Source: Clostridia bacterium
GTDB taxonomy: Bacteria; Bacillota; Clostridia; TANB77; CAG-508
Direction: 5' to 3'
NCBI GenBank assembly: GCA_900754285.1
Contig: CAAECB010000046.1
Location: forward strand, 1-63,652
DNA length: 63,652 nucleotides
Positions 34,864 to 42,943 of this stretch are shown piece after piece. Numbering within the stretch: the stretch's first letter is position 1; each line of letters opens with the position of its first letter. A model generated the notes under the pieces. The model had not been told where the DNA came from. It saw nothing but the letters and a program-made list of their open reading frames with translations, and searched no databases. The position numbers and the translations under genes are program-made.

Positions 34864-35850
34864 ATGTACTATAAAAAATTAAAAATAGGAAACTGTAAAC
34901 TAGAAAATAATATAATATTAGCACCAATGGCAGGAATAACAGACAAACCATATAGAATGATATGCAAAGAAATGGGAGCAGGACTGGTATGTACAGAAAT
35001 GATAAGCAGTAGAGCAATATTCCATGATGACACCAAAACAAAATTATTAATGGACACAGAAGGAGAAAAAAAGCCAATATCATACCAAATATTTGGAAGT
35101 GAAGAAGAATCAATGGCATATGCAGCAAAATATATAGAAGAAAAGGCAGATATTATAGACATAAATATGGGATGCCCAGCACCAAAAGTAGTAAAAAATG
35201 GAGACGGAAGCAAATTGATGCTAGACATAAAAAAAGCAGAAAAAGTAATAGAGGCAGTAGTAAAAAGCACAAGCAAACCAGTAACATTAAAAATACGAAA
35301 AGGATGGGACCACAATAATATAGTAGCAGTAGAATTTGCACAAATGGCAGAAAAAGCAGGAATATCAGCAATAACAATACATGGAAGGACCAGAACAGAT
35401 TTTTATTCAGGAAAAGCAGATTTAGAAATAATAAAAAAAGTAAAAGAAGCAGTAAAAATACCAGTAATAGGAAATGGAGATATTGTAGATGAACAAACAG
35501 CACTAGAAATGTTTGAAAAAACAGGAGTAGACGGAATAATGATAGGAAGAGGAACATTTGGAAATCCATGGATATTTAAGAAAATATCACATTTTTTACA
35601 AACAGGAGAAAAATTACCAGAAACACCTCTAGAAGAAAGACTACAAATTTTAGAAAAACATATCAATTTAGAAATAAAAAGCAAACCAGAAATTGTAGCA
35701 ATTAGAGAATTAAGAAAACCAATATCTTGGTATACAAAAGGTTTAAAAGATTCAAGTGAATTTAGAGACAAAATAAATAAAATAGAAAAAATAGAAGAAC
35801 TAAAACAAGAAATATACACATATTTTAAATATTTAGGAAGTAAGATATAA
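34864..35850 (+). CDS. dusB: tRNA-dihydrouridine synthase (DusB-like)
   Basis: FMN enzyme that reduces specific uridines in tRNA. Seen: LAPMAGITDKPYRMICKEMGAGLVCTEMISSRA, DINMGCPAPKVVKNGDGSKLM (with the active-site Cys), TLKIRKGWD, ITIHGRTRTDFYSGKADLEIIKKVKE, VIGNGDIVD and GVDGIMIGRGTFGNPWIF. 328 aa is normal. Start: AAAAGGAGGAAAAA precedes ATG 34864. In Bacillus dusB follows folate or pantothenate genes; here it sits after rodA. Confidence 0.95.
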   Translation: MYYKKLKIGNCKLENNIILAPMAGITDKPYRMICKEMGAGLVCTEMISSRAIFHDDTKTKLLMDTEGEKKPISYQIFGSEEESMAYAAKYIEEKADIIDINMGCPAPKVVKNGDGSKLMLDIKKAEKVIEAVVKSTSKPVTLKIRKGWDHNNIVAVEFAQMAEKAGISAITIHGRTRTDFYSGKADLEIIKKVKEAVKIPVIGNGDIVDEQTALEMFEKTGVDGIMIGRGTFGNPWIFKKISHFLQTGEKLPETPLEERLQILEKHINLEIKSKPEIVAIRELRKPISWYTKGLKDSSEFRDKINKIEKIEELKQEIYTYFKYLGSKI

Positions 35851-35986
35851 ACTTACTTCTTTTTATATTATAAGCAAAAGCCTAAATAATCTTGGCATAA
35901 AAAACATAAGAAAGAATAAAATTAAAAAAGAAAAGGCTAAAATAGAAGCGAAACAAGCCCATATAAAAAGAAAAGGAGGAGAAAAA

Positions 35987-36655
35987 TTGGACAAAAAAAC
36001 ATACAAAAAATTAATACAAAAAGAAAAAAAACAAAACAAAAAAACAATAATAATCATAGCAATAATTATAATAACAATTTTAAGTATTTCAACAATATTT
36101 ATAAAAAAACAGTTTAAAAATAATAAAATAGGAAATAATAGTAGTAGTCAAGAAATTATAGAAAATCTTATAAATATTAGCTCATATGAAGCAGAAATAG
36201 AAATGACAGTATATAGCAACAAAAATGAAAACAAATATAAAATAAAACAAACATATAACAAAGAAGGAGAGCAAGAAAAAAGCAGTCAAGAAATATTAGA
36301 ACCAAGCAATATAGCAGGAATAAAAATATCACAAGAAAAAGACAAATTAACACTTGAAAATAGCAACTTAAGTCTAACAAATATAATAGAAAATTACAAA
36401 TACATAACAGACAGCTGTATAGACTTAAGCAGTTTCATCAAAGAATACAAAAACAATGCAGAAAAAAAGCAAGAAGAAGATAGTGATAATATAAAACTAG
36501 AAATTGCAACTGCGAACACAAATCCATATATCAAATATAGAAAATTAGAAATAGACAAAAAAACAGGAAAACCTATAAAAATGGAATGCAAATCAGAGAA
36601 CAAAAAAGAAACAGTTTACATATTATATAATGAGGTAAAGCTAAACACAAAATAA
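35987..36655 (+). CDS. GerS/LolA-like exported protein
   Basis: Membrane-anchored protein with a likely LolA-like beta domain. Seen: a basic cytoplasmic start, one membrane helix (about residues 19-39), then ENLINISSYEAEIEMTVYSNKNENKYKIKQTYNKEG and SNIAGIKISQEKDKLTLENSNLSLTNIIENYKYI, a pattern resembling GerS, a clostridial protein needed for cortex breakdown in germination. GerS is usually a lipoprotein; no lipobox Cys is seen here. As I recall, in C. difficile gerS lies beside alr2 and mazE/mazF, and here mazF follows directly, which supports the call. Start: TTG 35987 with AAGGAGGA ideally spaced. 222 aa. Confidence 0.6.
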   Translation: MDKKTYKKLIQKEKKQNKKTIIIIAIIIITILSISTIFIKKQFKNNKIGNNSSSQEIIENLINISSYEAEIEMTVYSNKNENKYKIKQTYNKEGEQEKSSQEILEPSNIAGIKISQEKDKLTLENSNLSLTNIIENYKYITDSCIDLSSFIKEYKNNAEKKQEEDSDNIKLEIATANTNPYIKYRKLEIDKKTGKPIKMECKSENKKETVYILYNEVKLNTK

Positions 36656-36734
36656 AAAATAACATAATTCTTTACTTCAAGCTAATAAATATAGAAAAAA
36701 ACTTGACAATATAAGAACTTAGGAGTGAAGATAA

Positions 36735-37082
36735 ATGACAATTAAAAGAGGAGATATGTTTTATGCAGATTTAAGTCCAGTAATAGGTTCAGAACAAGGT
36801 GGAATACGACCAGTTGTAATAATACAAAATGATTTAGGAAACAAATATAGTCCAACAGTTATTGCAGCAGCAATAACGTCACAAACAAGTAAGGCAAAAC
36901 TCCCTACACATATAGATGTAGACTGTAAGACCTGTGGATTAAAAAGTGATTCTGTAATTTTAGCAGAGCAAATTAGAACAATAGACAAAAGCAGATTAAA
37001 AGAAAAAATAGGCCATATCGAGGATGAAAACGTCATAAATCAAATAAATAATGCATTAGGAGTAAGTTTTGGATTAGAATAG
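36735..37082 (+). CDS. mazF: MazF/NdoA-type endoribonuclease
   Basis: Sequence-specific mRNA interferase of the PemK/MazF family. Seen: IKRGDMFYADLSPVIGSEQGGIRPVVIIQND (catalytic Arg in GGIRPV), TVIAAAITSQTSKAKLPTHIDV (Thr/Ser active site), SVILAEQIRTIDKSRL. 115 aa, as in B. subtilis NdoA. Start: AGGAGTGAAGATAA precedes ATG 36735. The usual antitoxin gene (mazE/ndoAI) and alr are not upstream; the preceding gene is GerS-like, and a long terminator follows. The antitoxin must be encoded elsewhere or is lost. Confidence 0.93.
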   Translation: MTIKRGDMFYADLSPVIGSEQGGIRPVVIIQNDLGNKYSPTVIAAAITSQTSKAKLPTHIDVDCKTCGLKSDSVILAEQIRTIDKSRLKEKIGHIEDENVINQINNALGVSFGLE

Positions 37083-37088
37083 GAAAAA

Positions 37089-37161
37089 AAGCGAACTTAA
37101 ATATACTAAAACCAAAAATCAAACATTTTTGAGGTTAGAATAAATAATAAGTTCGCTTAAA
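37089..37161. terminator. Bidirectional terminator
   Basis: AAGCGAACTTA (37090-37100) pairs with TAAGTTCGCTT (37148-37158) across a 47-nt loop, with A and T runs outside. It separates mazF from the convergent HD-GYP gene. Confidence 0.65.
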
Positions 37162-37163
37162 AA

Positions 37164-38111
37164 TTATACTTTTAATTTTTTAATTTGTTTGATTTCATCA
37201 TACAAATGAGCAATTTGAGATTTTTTATTATCATAAGCAGATTTATATTCAGAAAGAACAGACTCAAAATTCTCAACAGTCTCTTGAGGAGCCAAATAAG
37301 CCTTAACACCCTCTAAATAATATTGTTTTTTCTTATCTGTCTTAGAATTCAACATTTTATCATAATATTTTTTAGCAGTATTCAATCTTTTCAAAGTAGT
37401 CTCCAAATTATTTAAATAATCTAAAGAACAACCAATCTCATACTCAATATCCTCAATAACAACAGCCATTAAAGCTTTAACAATAATAGGATTATCCCTT
37501 CCAAGTTTAGCATTTTCACTAACGTGTTTAACAGCAACAGAAGCATCAATTTGTTGAAAAGGTTTAGTATTATCAATTAAAATTTTAATAGTATCAGTAA
37601 TACCAATATGACTCTTATATTGCCTTTTACTAACAATAGCATCATATTCATCAGCAACCCTAATAATTTGCCCCTCATAAGGGATATCCTTTTTAGTCAA
37701 GCCCTTAGGATAACCAGTACCATTTAAAGCCTCATGATGATAAATAGGACCAGCAGCATAAGGACGTAATTTTAAATCATTCATACAAATCTTATAACCA
37801 ATAGTAGTATGAGTTTTCATTATTTCAAATTCCTCATCAGTGAGTTTGGAAGGCTTTTGTAAAATAGCTTGAGGAATAAATTGTTTACCAATATCATGCA
37901 AATAAGCACAAATAGTACAATATTCAGTAAACCCCTTGGTACAATGTAATCTCTCACATAAACGGCAAGTCAAATTAGCAACATGTTCGCAATGTTTTCT
38001 AGTAAAAACATCCAAACTACCTAAGATATTTAATTGATATTGCATTGTTTTATCTAAATTATATGATTTCAATGCTGTAGGGGAATAAAAATCAAAAACT
38101 TCTTCTTTCAT
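37164..38111 (-). CDS. HD-GYP-type phosphohydrolase
   Basis: Probable cyclic di-nucleotide phosphodiesterase. Seen: an HD domain (about residues 25-215) with VFTRKHCEHVANLT, HDIGKQFIPQAIL, and the HD-GYP signature HHEALNGTGYPKGL followed by IIRVADEYDAIVSKRQYKS. Two extra features are a Cys-containing EYCTICAYLHD and a long C-terminal helical extension (about 225-315) with DYLNNLETTLKRLNTAKKYYDKML. No receiver or membrane part is present, so it is cytoplasmic. Start: GAAAGGACTGAA precedes ATG 38111. With the GGDEF protein at 3.7 kb it suggests c-di-GMP turnover in this cell. Confidence 0.88.
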   Translation of the reverse strand: MKEEVFDFYSPTALKSYNLDKTMQYQLNILGSLDVFTRKHCEHVANLTCRLCERLHCTKGFTEYCTICAYLHDIGKQFIPQAILQKPSKLTDEEFEIMKTHTTIGYKICMNDLKLRPYAAGPIYHHEALNGTGYPKGLTKKDIPYEGQIIRVADEYDAIVSKRQYKSHIGITDTIKILIDNTKPFQQIDASVAVKHVSENAKLGRDNPIIVKALMAVVIEDIEYEIGCSLDYLNNLETTLKRLNTAKKYYDKMLNSKTDKKKQYYLEGVKAYLAPQETVENFESVLSEYKSAYDNKKSQIAHLYDEIKQIKKLKV

Positions 38112-38340
38112 ATAAAAATTCAGTCCTTTCGTTTTTATAAAAAGTAACTTAGTAAAGAAAGCTTGTAAATTCTTTCAAACTAAAAACTTTTTAATTAATA
38201 TAAAATACATCTTTCAAAACTATAATAACATTAAAATAATAAAAGTGCAACAAAATTTATTGTAAAATACAGTAAAATATGGTAAAATAACTAAAGTTTA
38301 CATCAAAATAAAAAACTTAGAAATGAAAAGAGGGATTTAA

Positions 38341-40092
38341 ATGTATAGAACAAAAACATGTGGAGAGCTAAACATAAACAATGTAGGAGAAACTGTAGAA
38401 TTAGCAGGATGGATACAAAAAATGAGAAATCTAGGAGGAATGGAATTCTTAGATTTAAGAGACGAATTTGGAATAACACAAATAGTCATAAATAACGAAA
38501 AAATGCAAGAAGAAGCAAAAGAATACACAACAGAAAGTTGTATACATGTAGAAGGAAAAGTAGTAGAAAGAAGCAATAAAAACAAAAACTTAAAAACTGG
38601 AGAAATAGAAGTAATAGCAGAAAAAATAGAAATATTAGGAAAATGCAAAAATGTATTACCATTTGAAGTAAACACAAACCAAGAAGTAAGAGAAGACTTA
38701 AGATTAGAGTATAGATTTTTAGACTTAAGAAACGAAAAATTACATAATAATATATTATTGCGTTCAAAAATATTAAAAACATTAAGAGACAAAATGGACG
38801 AGCTAGACTTTACAGAAATACAAACACCGATACTAGCAAACTCATCACCAGAAGGAGCAAGAGACTATTTAGTACCAAGCAGATTAAATCCAGGAGAATT
38901 TTATGCATTACCACAAGCACCACAACAATTCAAACAATTATTAATGGTAAGTGGATTTAACAAATATTATCAAATAGCACCATGCTTTAGAGATGAGGAT
39001 CCAAGAGCAGATAGAGCACCAGGGGAATTTTATCAATTAGACTTCGAAATGAGTTTTGCAACACAAGAAGATGTATTTAAAGTAATAGAAGAAGTAGTAC
39101 CACATACATTTAAAAAATTCACAAATTGGAAAGTAGATGAAGGCCCATTTGTACGAATACCATATAGAGAAGCAATGGAAAAATACGGAATAGACAAACC
39201 AGATTTAAGAAACCCATTAATAATCCAAGATGGAACAAAACTATTTAAAAATTCAAACTTTAACGCATTTAAAGAAAAAACAATAAAAATAATAGTAGTA
39301 CCAGAAGGAGCAAAACAAGGAAGAAAATTCTTTGACAAGATGGAAGAATATGCAAAATCAAATGAAGTAGGAGCAAAAGGACTAGCATGGACAAAAATAG
39401 AAGAAAGTGGAGAAGTTATAGGAGGAATAGCAAAATTCATAACAGAAGATATAAAAAATGAATTAGAAAAAGAATATAATGCAGAAAAAGGTTCAGCAAT
39501 ATTCTTCATAGCAGACGAATTTACAAAAGCACAAAAAATAGCAGGGCTAGTAAGAATTGAACTAGGAAAAAGATTAGAACTAATAGAACAAAACGTATAT
39601 AAATTCTGTTTTATAGTAGATTTTCCAATGTATGAACTATCAGATGAAGGAACAATAGACTTCTGTCATAACCCATTCTCTATGCCACAAGGAGGATTAG
39701 AAGCATTGCAAACACAAGATCCATTAGACATATTAGCATATCAATATGATTTAGTATGTAATGGATATGAAATGGCATCAGGAGCAGTAAGAAATCATGA
39801 CCCAGAAATAATGGTAAAAGCATTTGAAATAGCAGGATACACAGAAGAAGATGTAAAAAATAGATTTGGAGCATTATACAATGCGTTCCAATATGGAACA
39901 CCACCACATGCAGGAGCAGCACCAGGAGTAGACAGAATGGTAATGTTAATTGCAGATTCACAAAATATAAGAGAAATAATAGCATTTCCAAAAAACAAAA
40001 AAGCAAGAGATTTATTAATGAGAGCACCATCAGTAGTTAGTGAACAACAATTAAAAGATGTACACATAGAGCTTAGAAAAGAAGAAAAATGA
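38341..40092 (+). CDS. aspS: Aspartyl-tRNA synthetase
   Basis: Class II synthetase charging tRNA-Asp (or Asx if non-discriminating). Seen: the OB anticodon-binding domain (MYRTKTCGELN to NKNKNLKTGEIEV), motif 1/2 region with FRDEDPRADRAPGEFYQLDFEMSF, the bacterial GAD insertion domain (about 290-410), and motif 3 GAAPGVDRMVMLIADSQNIREIIAFPKN. 583 aa is bacterial type. Start: AGAGGGATTTAA precedes ATG 38341. hisS, usually beside it in Bacillota, is absent; the neighbour is the accessory telA gene. Confidence 0.98.
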   Translation: MYRTKTCGELNINNVGETVELAGWIQKMRNLGGMEFLDLRDEFGITQIVINNEKMQEEAKEYTTESCIHVEGKVVERSNKNKNLKTGEIEVIAEKIEILGKCKNVLPFEVNTNQEVREDLRLEYRFLDLRNEKLHNNILLRSKILKTLRDKMDELDFTEIQTPILANSSPEGARDYLVPSRLNPGEFYALPQAPQQFKQLLMVSGFNKYYQIAPCFRDEDPRADRAPGEFYQLDFEMSFATQEDVFKVIEEVVPHTFKKFTNWKVDEGPFVRIPYREAMEKYGIDKPDLRNPLIIQDGTKLFKNSNFNAFKEKTIKIIVVPEGAKQGRKFFDKMEEYAKSNEVGAKGLAWTKIEESGEVIGGIAKFITEDIKNELEKEYNAEKGSAIFFIADEFTKAQKIAGLVRIELGKRLELIEQNVYKFCFIVDFPMYELSDEGTIDFCHNPFSMPQGGLEALQTQDPLDILAYQYDLVCNGYEMASGAVRNHDPEIMVKAFEIAGYTEEDVKNRFGALYNAFQYGTPPHAGAAPGVDRMVMLIADSQNIREIIAFPKNKKARDLLMRAPSVVSEQQLKDVHIELRKEEK

Positions 40093-40100
40093 ATAAAAAA

Positions 40101-40129
40101 TTGACATAAAAACATTACAATGATATAAT
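40101..40129 (+). promoter_or_regulatory. Consensus-perfect sigma-A promoter for the telA gene
   Basis: TTGACA (40101-40106), 17-base spacer, TATAAT (40124-40129), preceded by TGA (extended -10). It is a textbook match and should be strong unless repressed. Confidence 0.9.
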
Positions 40130-40177
40130 AACAAAGTAAAAATTTAATAAATCATTTAATGTTTGGAGGAAAACAGA

Positions 40178-41422
40178 ATGGAAAAACAGACAACAAAAAA
40201 ACGGAATGAAAATGTAGAAATTACAGATTTAGGGTTAGACACACTCGTAGAAGTGCCAGTAGAAGCTAAAGATGTTGTTCAGTTAAATATTGAAAAAGCA
40301 TTAGCATCATATCCAGAAAATGAAAGGCAGGAAATTATAGAACTTTCAGAACAGATTGATGTCAAAAAAACAGAAAACATCATGAATTATGGCTCAAATG
40401 TATTAATGACTACGTTTGAACAATGTGGGAACTTTCTGAAAAGTGAAAGCGGAACTACAGCAGACCAGGAAGTAATCAAAAAAGTAATAGAACTTTCGGA
40501 AAAAGCAGGAGAAAGTTATGATGACTTTAATCTGGTAATTAAAGAACCATCATTTCTTCAGAAAATTATTCTTAAAATGAGCCCAGGAGCTAGAAAAGGC
40601 AGGACTGAAAAAATCAAGGAAAGTGCAGTAACAAATTATAAGTTACTAGTAGAATTAAAAAAATCTTGTGAATCTTGGATTGAAATGCTTATAGAAGCAA
40701 TGGGCAATATAGGATATGCAGGAATAAGTGATGTTGAGCAGATTACACTGTTAGAAAAATATATTTTAGCAGGAAATCTTGCAGAAAAGAGAATCAAAGA
40801 AGAGATGACAGAACTCCAGGAAAAATACCAGGAAACAGGACTGCAGAAATATGAGCAGGAGTATCAGGAAGTAAAAGAGGGATATGACATTTTTCAAATA
40901 ACAATGGCAAATCTCGAAAAATCAAGAGTAATGTACAAATTAAGTATAGGTCAGCTTGCTTTAATCAGACAAAGCAATAGGAATGTCCAGATATCAATAC
41001 GTACACAGGCCACAAACAGCATGGCATTACTTAGTCAGCAGTTAAGAAATGCAGTACTTAATGCAAAAAACAAAGAAGTGCTAGAAGCACAGAAATCAGT
41101 AACTCACTTAAATAATGAGTTAATAAAAGAAGTTTCAGAAGCCGTAGGAATGACAGCAGAAGATACTGAGAAGGGACTCTATAGCACTTTTTACAACACA
41201 CAGGCAGCTAAACAGGCAATAGAATCAGTTGTAAGCAGTTGTGCAGCAATTGAAAAAGTTGCATCAGACATGCTTCCAAAAATGAAAGCAGATGTCACTG
41301 AAGTCACTAATATGATGGAAGAATTAAAACCTGCTATAATGCGAGTGGAAGCAAAAGGAACAGCATTAAATGAAAAGCCAACACCAAATAGTGAAGGCAC
41401 AAACAAAGAACTTAAGTTCTAA
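40178..41422 (+). CDS. telA: TelA-family toxic-anion resistance protein
   Basis: Cytoplasmic helical protein of the TelA/KlaA family (PF05816), linked to tellurite and other stress resistance by an unknown mechanism. Seen: long coiled-coil helices, LKKSCESWIEMLIEAMGNI, EMTELQEKYQETGLQKYEQEYQEVKEGYDIFQITMANLEKSRVMYKLSIGQLALIRQSNRNVQISIRTQATNSMALLSQQL, and the C-terminal EAVGMTAEDTEKGL. 414 aa. Codons favour CAG, CTG and ACT more than flanking genes, a sign of transfer. Start: ATG 40178, with GGAGGA 7 bases upstream; an upstream in-frame TTG overlaps that site. It heads the vWA/kinase island but has its own promoter and terminator. Confidence 0.85.
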   Translation: MEKQTTKKRNENVEITDLGLDTLVEVPVEAKDVVQLNIEKALASYPENERQEIIELSEQIDVKKTENIMNYGSNVLMTTFEQCGNFLKSESGTTADQEVIKKVIELSEKAGESYDDFNLVIKEPSFLQKIILKMSPGARKGRTEKIKESAVTNYKLLVELKKSCESWIEMLIEAMGNIGYAGISDVEQITLLEKYILAGNLAEKRIKEEMTELQEKYQETGLQKYEQEYQEVKEGYDIFQITMANLEKSRVMYKLSIGQLALIRQSNRNVQISIRTQATNSMALLSQQLRNAVLNAKNKEVLEAQKSVTHLNNELIKEVSEAVGMTAEDTEKGLYSTFYNTQAAKQAIESVVSSCAAIEKVASDMLPKMKADVTEVTNMMEELKPAIMRVEAKGTALNEKPTPNSEGTNKELKF

Positions 41423-41431
41423 TAACTAATC

Positions 41432-41465
41432 ACAAAAAATCAATCTCGAAAGGGATTGATTTTTT
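41432..41465 (+). terminator. Intrinsic terminator of telA
   Basis: Stem AAAATCAATC/GATTGATTTT with a TCGAAAGG loop and T run. It separates the telA transcript from the downstream operon. Confidence 0.85.
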
Positions 41466-41486
41466 GTATAAAATAAGCTTAAAGGA

Positions 41487-41515
41487 TTGAATTTTACATA
41501 AAAATGTGATATTAT
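41487..41515 (+). promoter_or_regulatory. Promoter of the PP2C-vWA-kinase operon
   Basis: TTGAAT (41487-41492), 17-base spacer, TATTAT (41510-41515) with TGA directly before it. The start point near 41522 excludes the in-frame ATG at 41506. Confidence 0.8.
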
Positions 41516-41562
41516 GTACACACATAAAAATACAAGCAATAATAAAGAAAGGAGACTGTATT

Positions 41563-42240
41563 ATGATTATAAACAGTCAAGGTTTTGGACATTTTGTTGA
41601 TGGAATCAACAATCAAGATTTTGGAGTAGAAAGCACACGGGCAATAATAATTTTAGATGGATGCAGTGGAGCAAAATATTCTGAAGTCGGAACTAAATTG
41701 TTCGCACAAGTACTTCAAAGAAAGGAGGAATGGGATAACGCCGAAAAGTTCGAAGAAAAAGTCAAAGAAACATTTGAAGAATTAATTCAAATGTTTAAAA
41801 AATATTATCCAACAGAAGAAGAGTTAGAAAACTTTATAGTGGATAATATGTCATTCTCAATCATAGCATTATTCAAAACAGAAGAAAAATTTATCTTAAA
41901 AGTATTTGGAGATGGATATGCAATAACTGAAAACAATGTTGGATTAATAAGCTATATAAGATTTTATTATGGCAAATATCCACCATACTATGTGTACAAA
42001 TATTGCAAATTCAAACCAGAATTCAAAGAAAAAGGCTTCAAAACAATTGAATTTGAAAAAAGCAAATTCCAACAAGTAGTAATAGCAACAGATGGAATAA
42101 TGCCAATTGCAAAAGGAATGTTAAAAATGCAAGATAAGAATATTGTAAACTTAACAGACAGAGTGAAAATGGAAATAAAAAAATCCAGACAGACTTTTTA
42201 CGATGATGTTACAATTGGAGCTTTTCCAAAAGGCAACTAA
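41563..42240 (+). CDS. PP2C-type protein serine/threonine phosphatase
   Basis: Probable metal-dependent phosphatase of the PP2C/SpoIIE fold. Seen: QGFGHFVDGINNQDF (matching the xNQD start of PP2C), ILDGCSGAKYSEVG (first metal Asp-Gly), MSFSIIALFKTEEKFILKVFGDGYAI (core strands with GDG), VVIATDGIMP (second metal Asp) and FYDDVTIGAF (DD metal motif near the end). All metal Asp positions are kept. 225 aa, near minimal for the fold. Start: AAAGGAGACTGTATT precedes ATG 41563. First gene of a five-gene operon that ends in a kinase, so it likely reverses that kinase. Confidence 0.85.
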   Translation: MIINSQGFGHFVDGINNQDFGVESTRAIIILDGCSGAKYSEVGTKLFAQVLQRKEEWDNAEKFEEKVKETFEELIQMFKKYYPTEEELENFIVDNMSFSIIALFKTEEKFILKVFGDGYAITENNVGLISYIRFYYGKYPPYYVYKYCKFKPEFKEKGFKTIEFEKSKFQQVVIATDGIMPIAKGMLKMQDKNIVNLTDRVKMEIKKSRQTFYDDVTIGAFPKGN

Positions 42241-42265
42241 AAGAAAATAACAGGAGGAAAAAAAT

Positions 42266-42922
42266 TTGAAAAGCAAATTAAAAAACAAAATAACAGACGT
42301 TTTCAAAAAAGACAGGGATACAAAGCAAATAGCAACAATCCAAGAAATATCAGGTGTTTCACAAAGCAAACCAGATATAACAAAAATAAATAAACCAATG
42401 TTAGTATATAGACCAACAGTCAACATCAAACTAATAATTCTTCTTATAGAAAATACGCAGGAATTGATTGAACAAAAAGAAAGAATACAAAAAATTGTAA
42501 CAGATTTTTTGTCAGAAGGAACAGTAATAATTTTAAATTATGGAAAAGCAATCAATATCAGTGAATTAAAACAAGAAGAAGATTTAGAAAACAATAAAAT
42601 ATTTACTGAAGAAGTAAATAAAGAAACAACATTGTTTTATGACACTTTAGTAGAAGTAGAAAAAATTGTCAGAGAAAAATATTTATATGTTGAAGAAACA
42701 GAAAAGTTAAAAATCAAAATTAACGAAATAAAAATAATTGGATTCGGAACATGTAAAGACACAGGCTCTGAAACAACAAAAAGAGAAGCAATAAAAAAAT
42801 TCTATGAAGCAGTAAAATATGCAAAAATAGCAACAGAATATTATTGCATCACAGAAGACTTTTTTGTTGAAGTGGCAGAGATTGGATTTCACTCAATAAA
42901 ATCTATTTCTATGGAGTTTTAA
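42266..42922 (+). CDS. vWA-like protein with a degenerate metal site
   Basis: Seen after a basic 45-residue start: VNIKLIILLIENTQELIEQKERIQKIV, then VIILNYGKAINISEL, TLFYDTLVEVEKIV and INEIKIIGFGTCKDTGSETTKREAIKKFYEAVKYAKIATEYYCI. This strand-helix order fits a von Willebrand A fold in which the DxSxS metal motif is replaced by IENTQE, so metal binding is doubtful. It may be a scaffold that pairs with the canonical vWA protein two genes on. Start: TTG 42266 with GGAGGA upstream. 25-base gap from the phosphatase gene. 218 aa. The fold assignment is inference. Confidence 0.55.
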   Translation: MKSKLKNKITDVFKKDRDTKQIATIQEISGVSQSKPDITKINKPMLVYRPTVNIKLIILLIENTQELIEQKERIQKIVTDFLSEGTVIILNYGKAINISELKQEEDLENNKIFTEEVNKETTLFYDTLVEVEKIVREKYLYVEETEKLKIKINEIKIIGFGTCKDTGSETTKREAIKKFYEAVKYAKIATEYYCITEDFFVEVAEIGFHSIKSISMEF

Positions 42923-42943
42923 AAACAAAAGGAAGGACAAAAA

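Noticed and set aside
40163..40177. A TTG start for telA
   Set aside because: It lies inside the GGAGGA ribosome site of the ATG at 40178.
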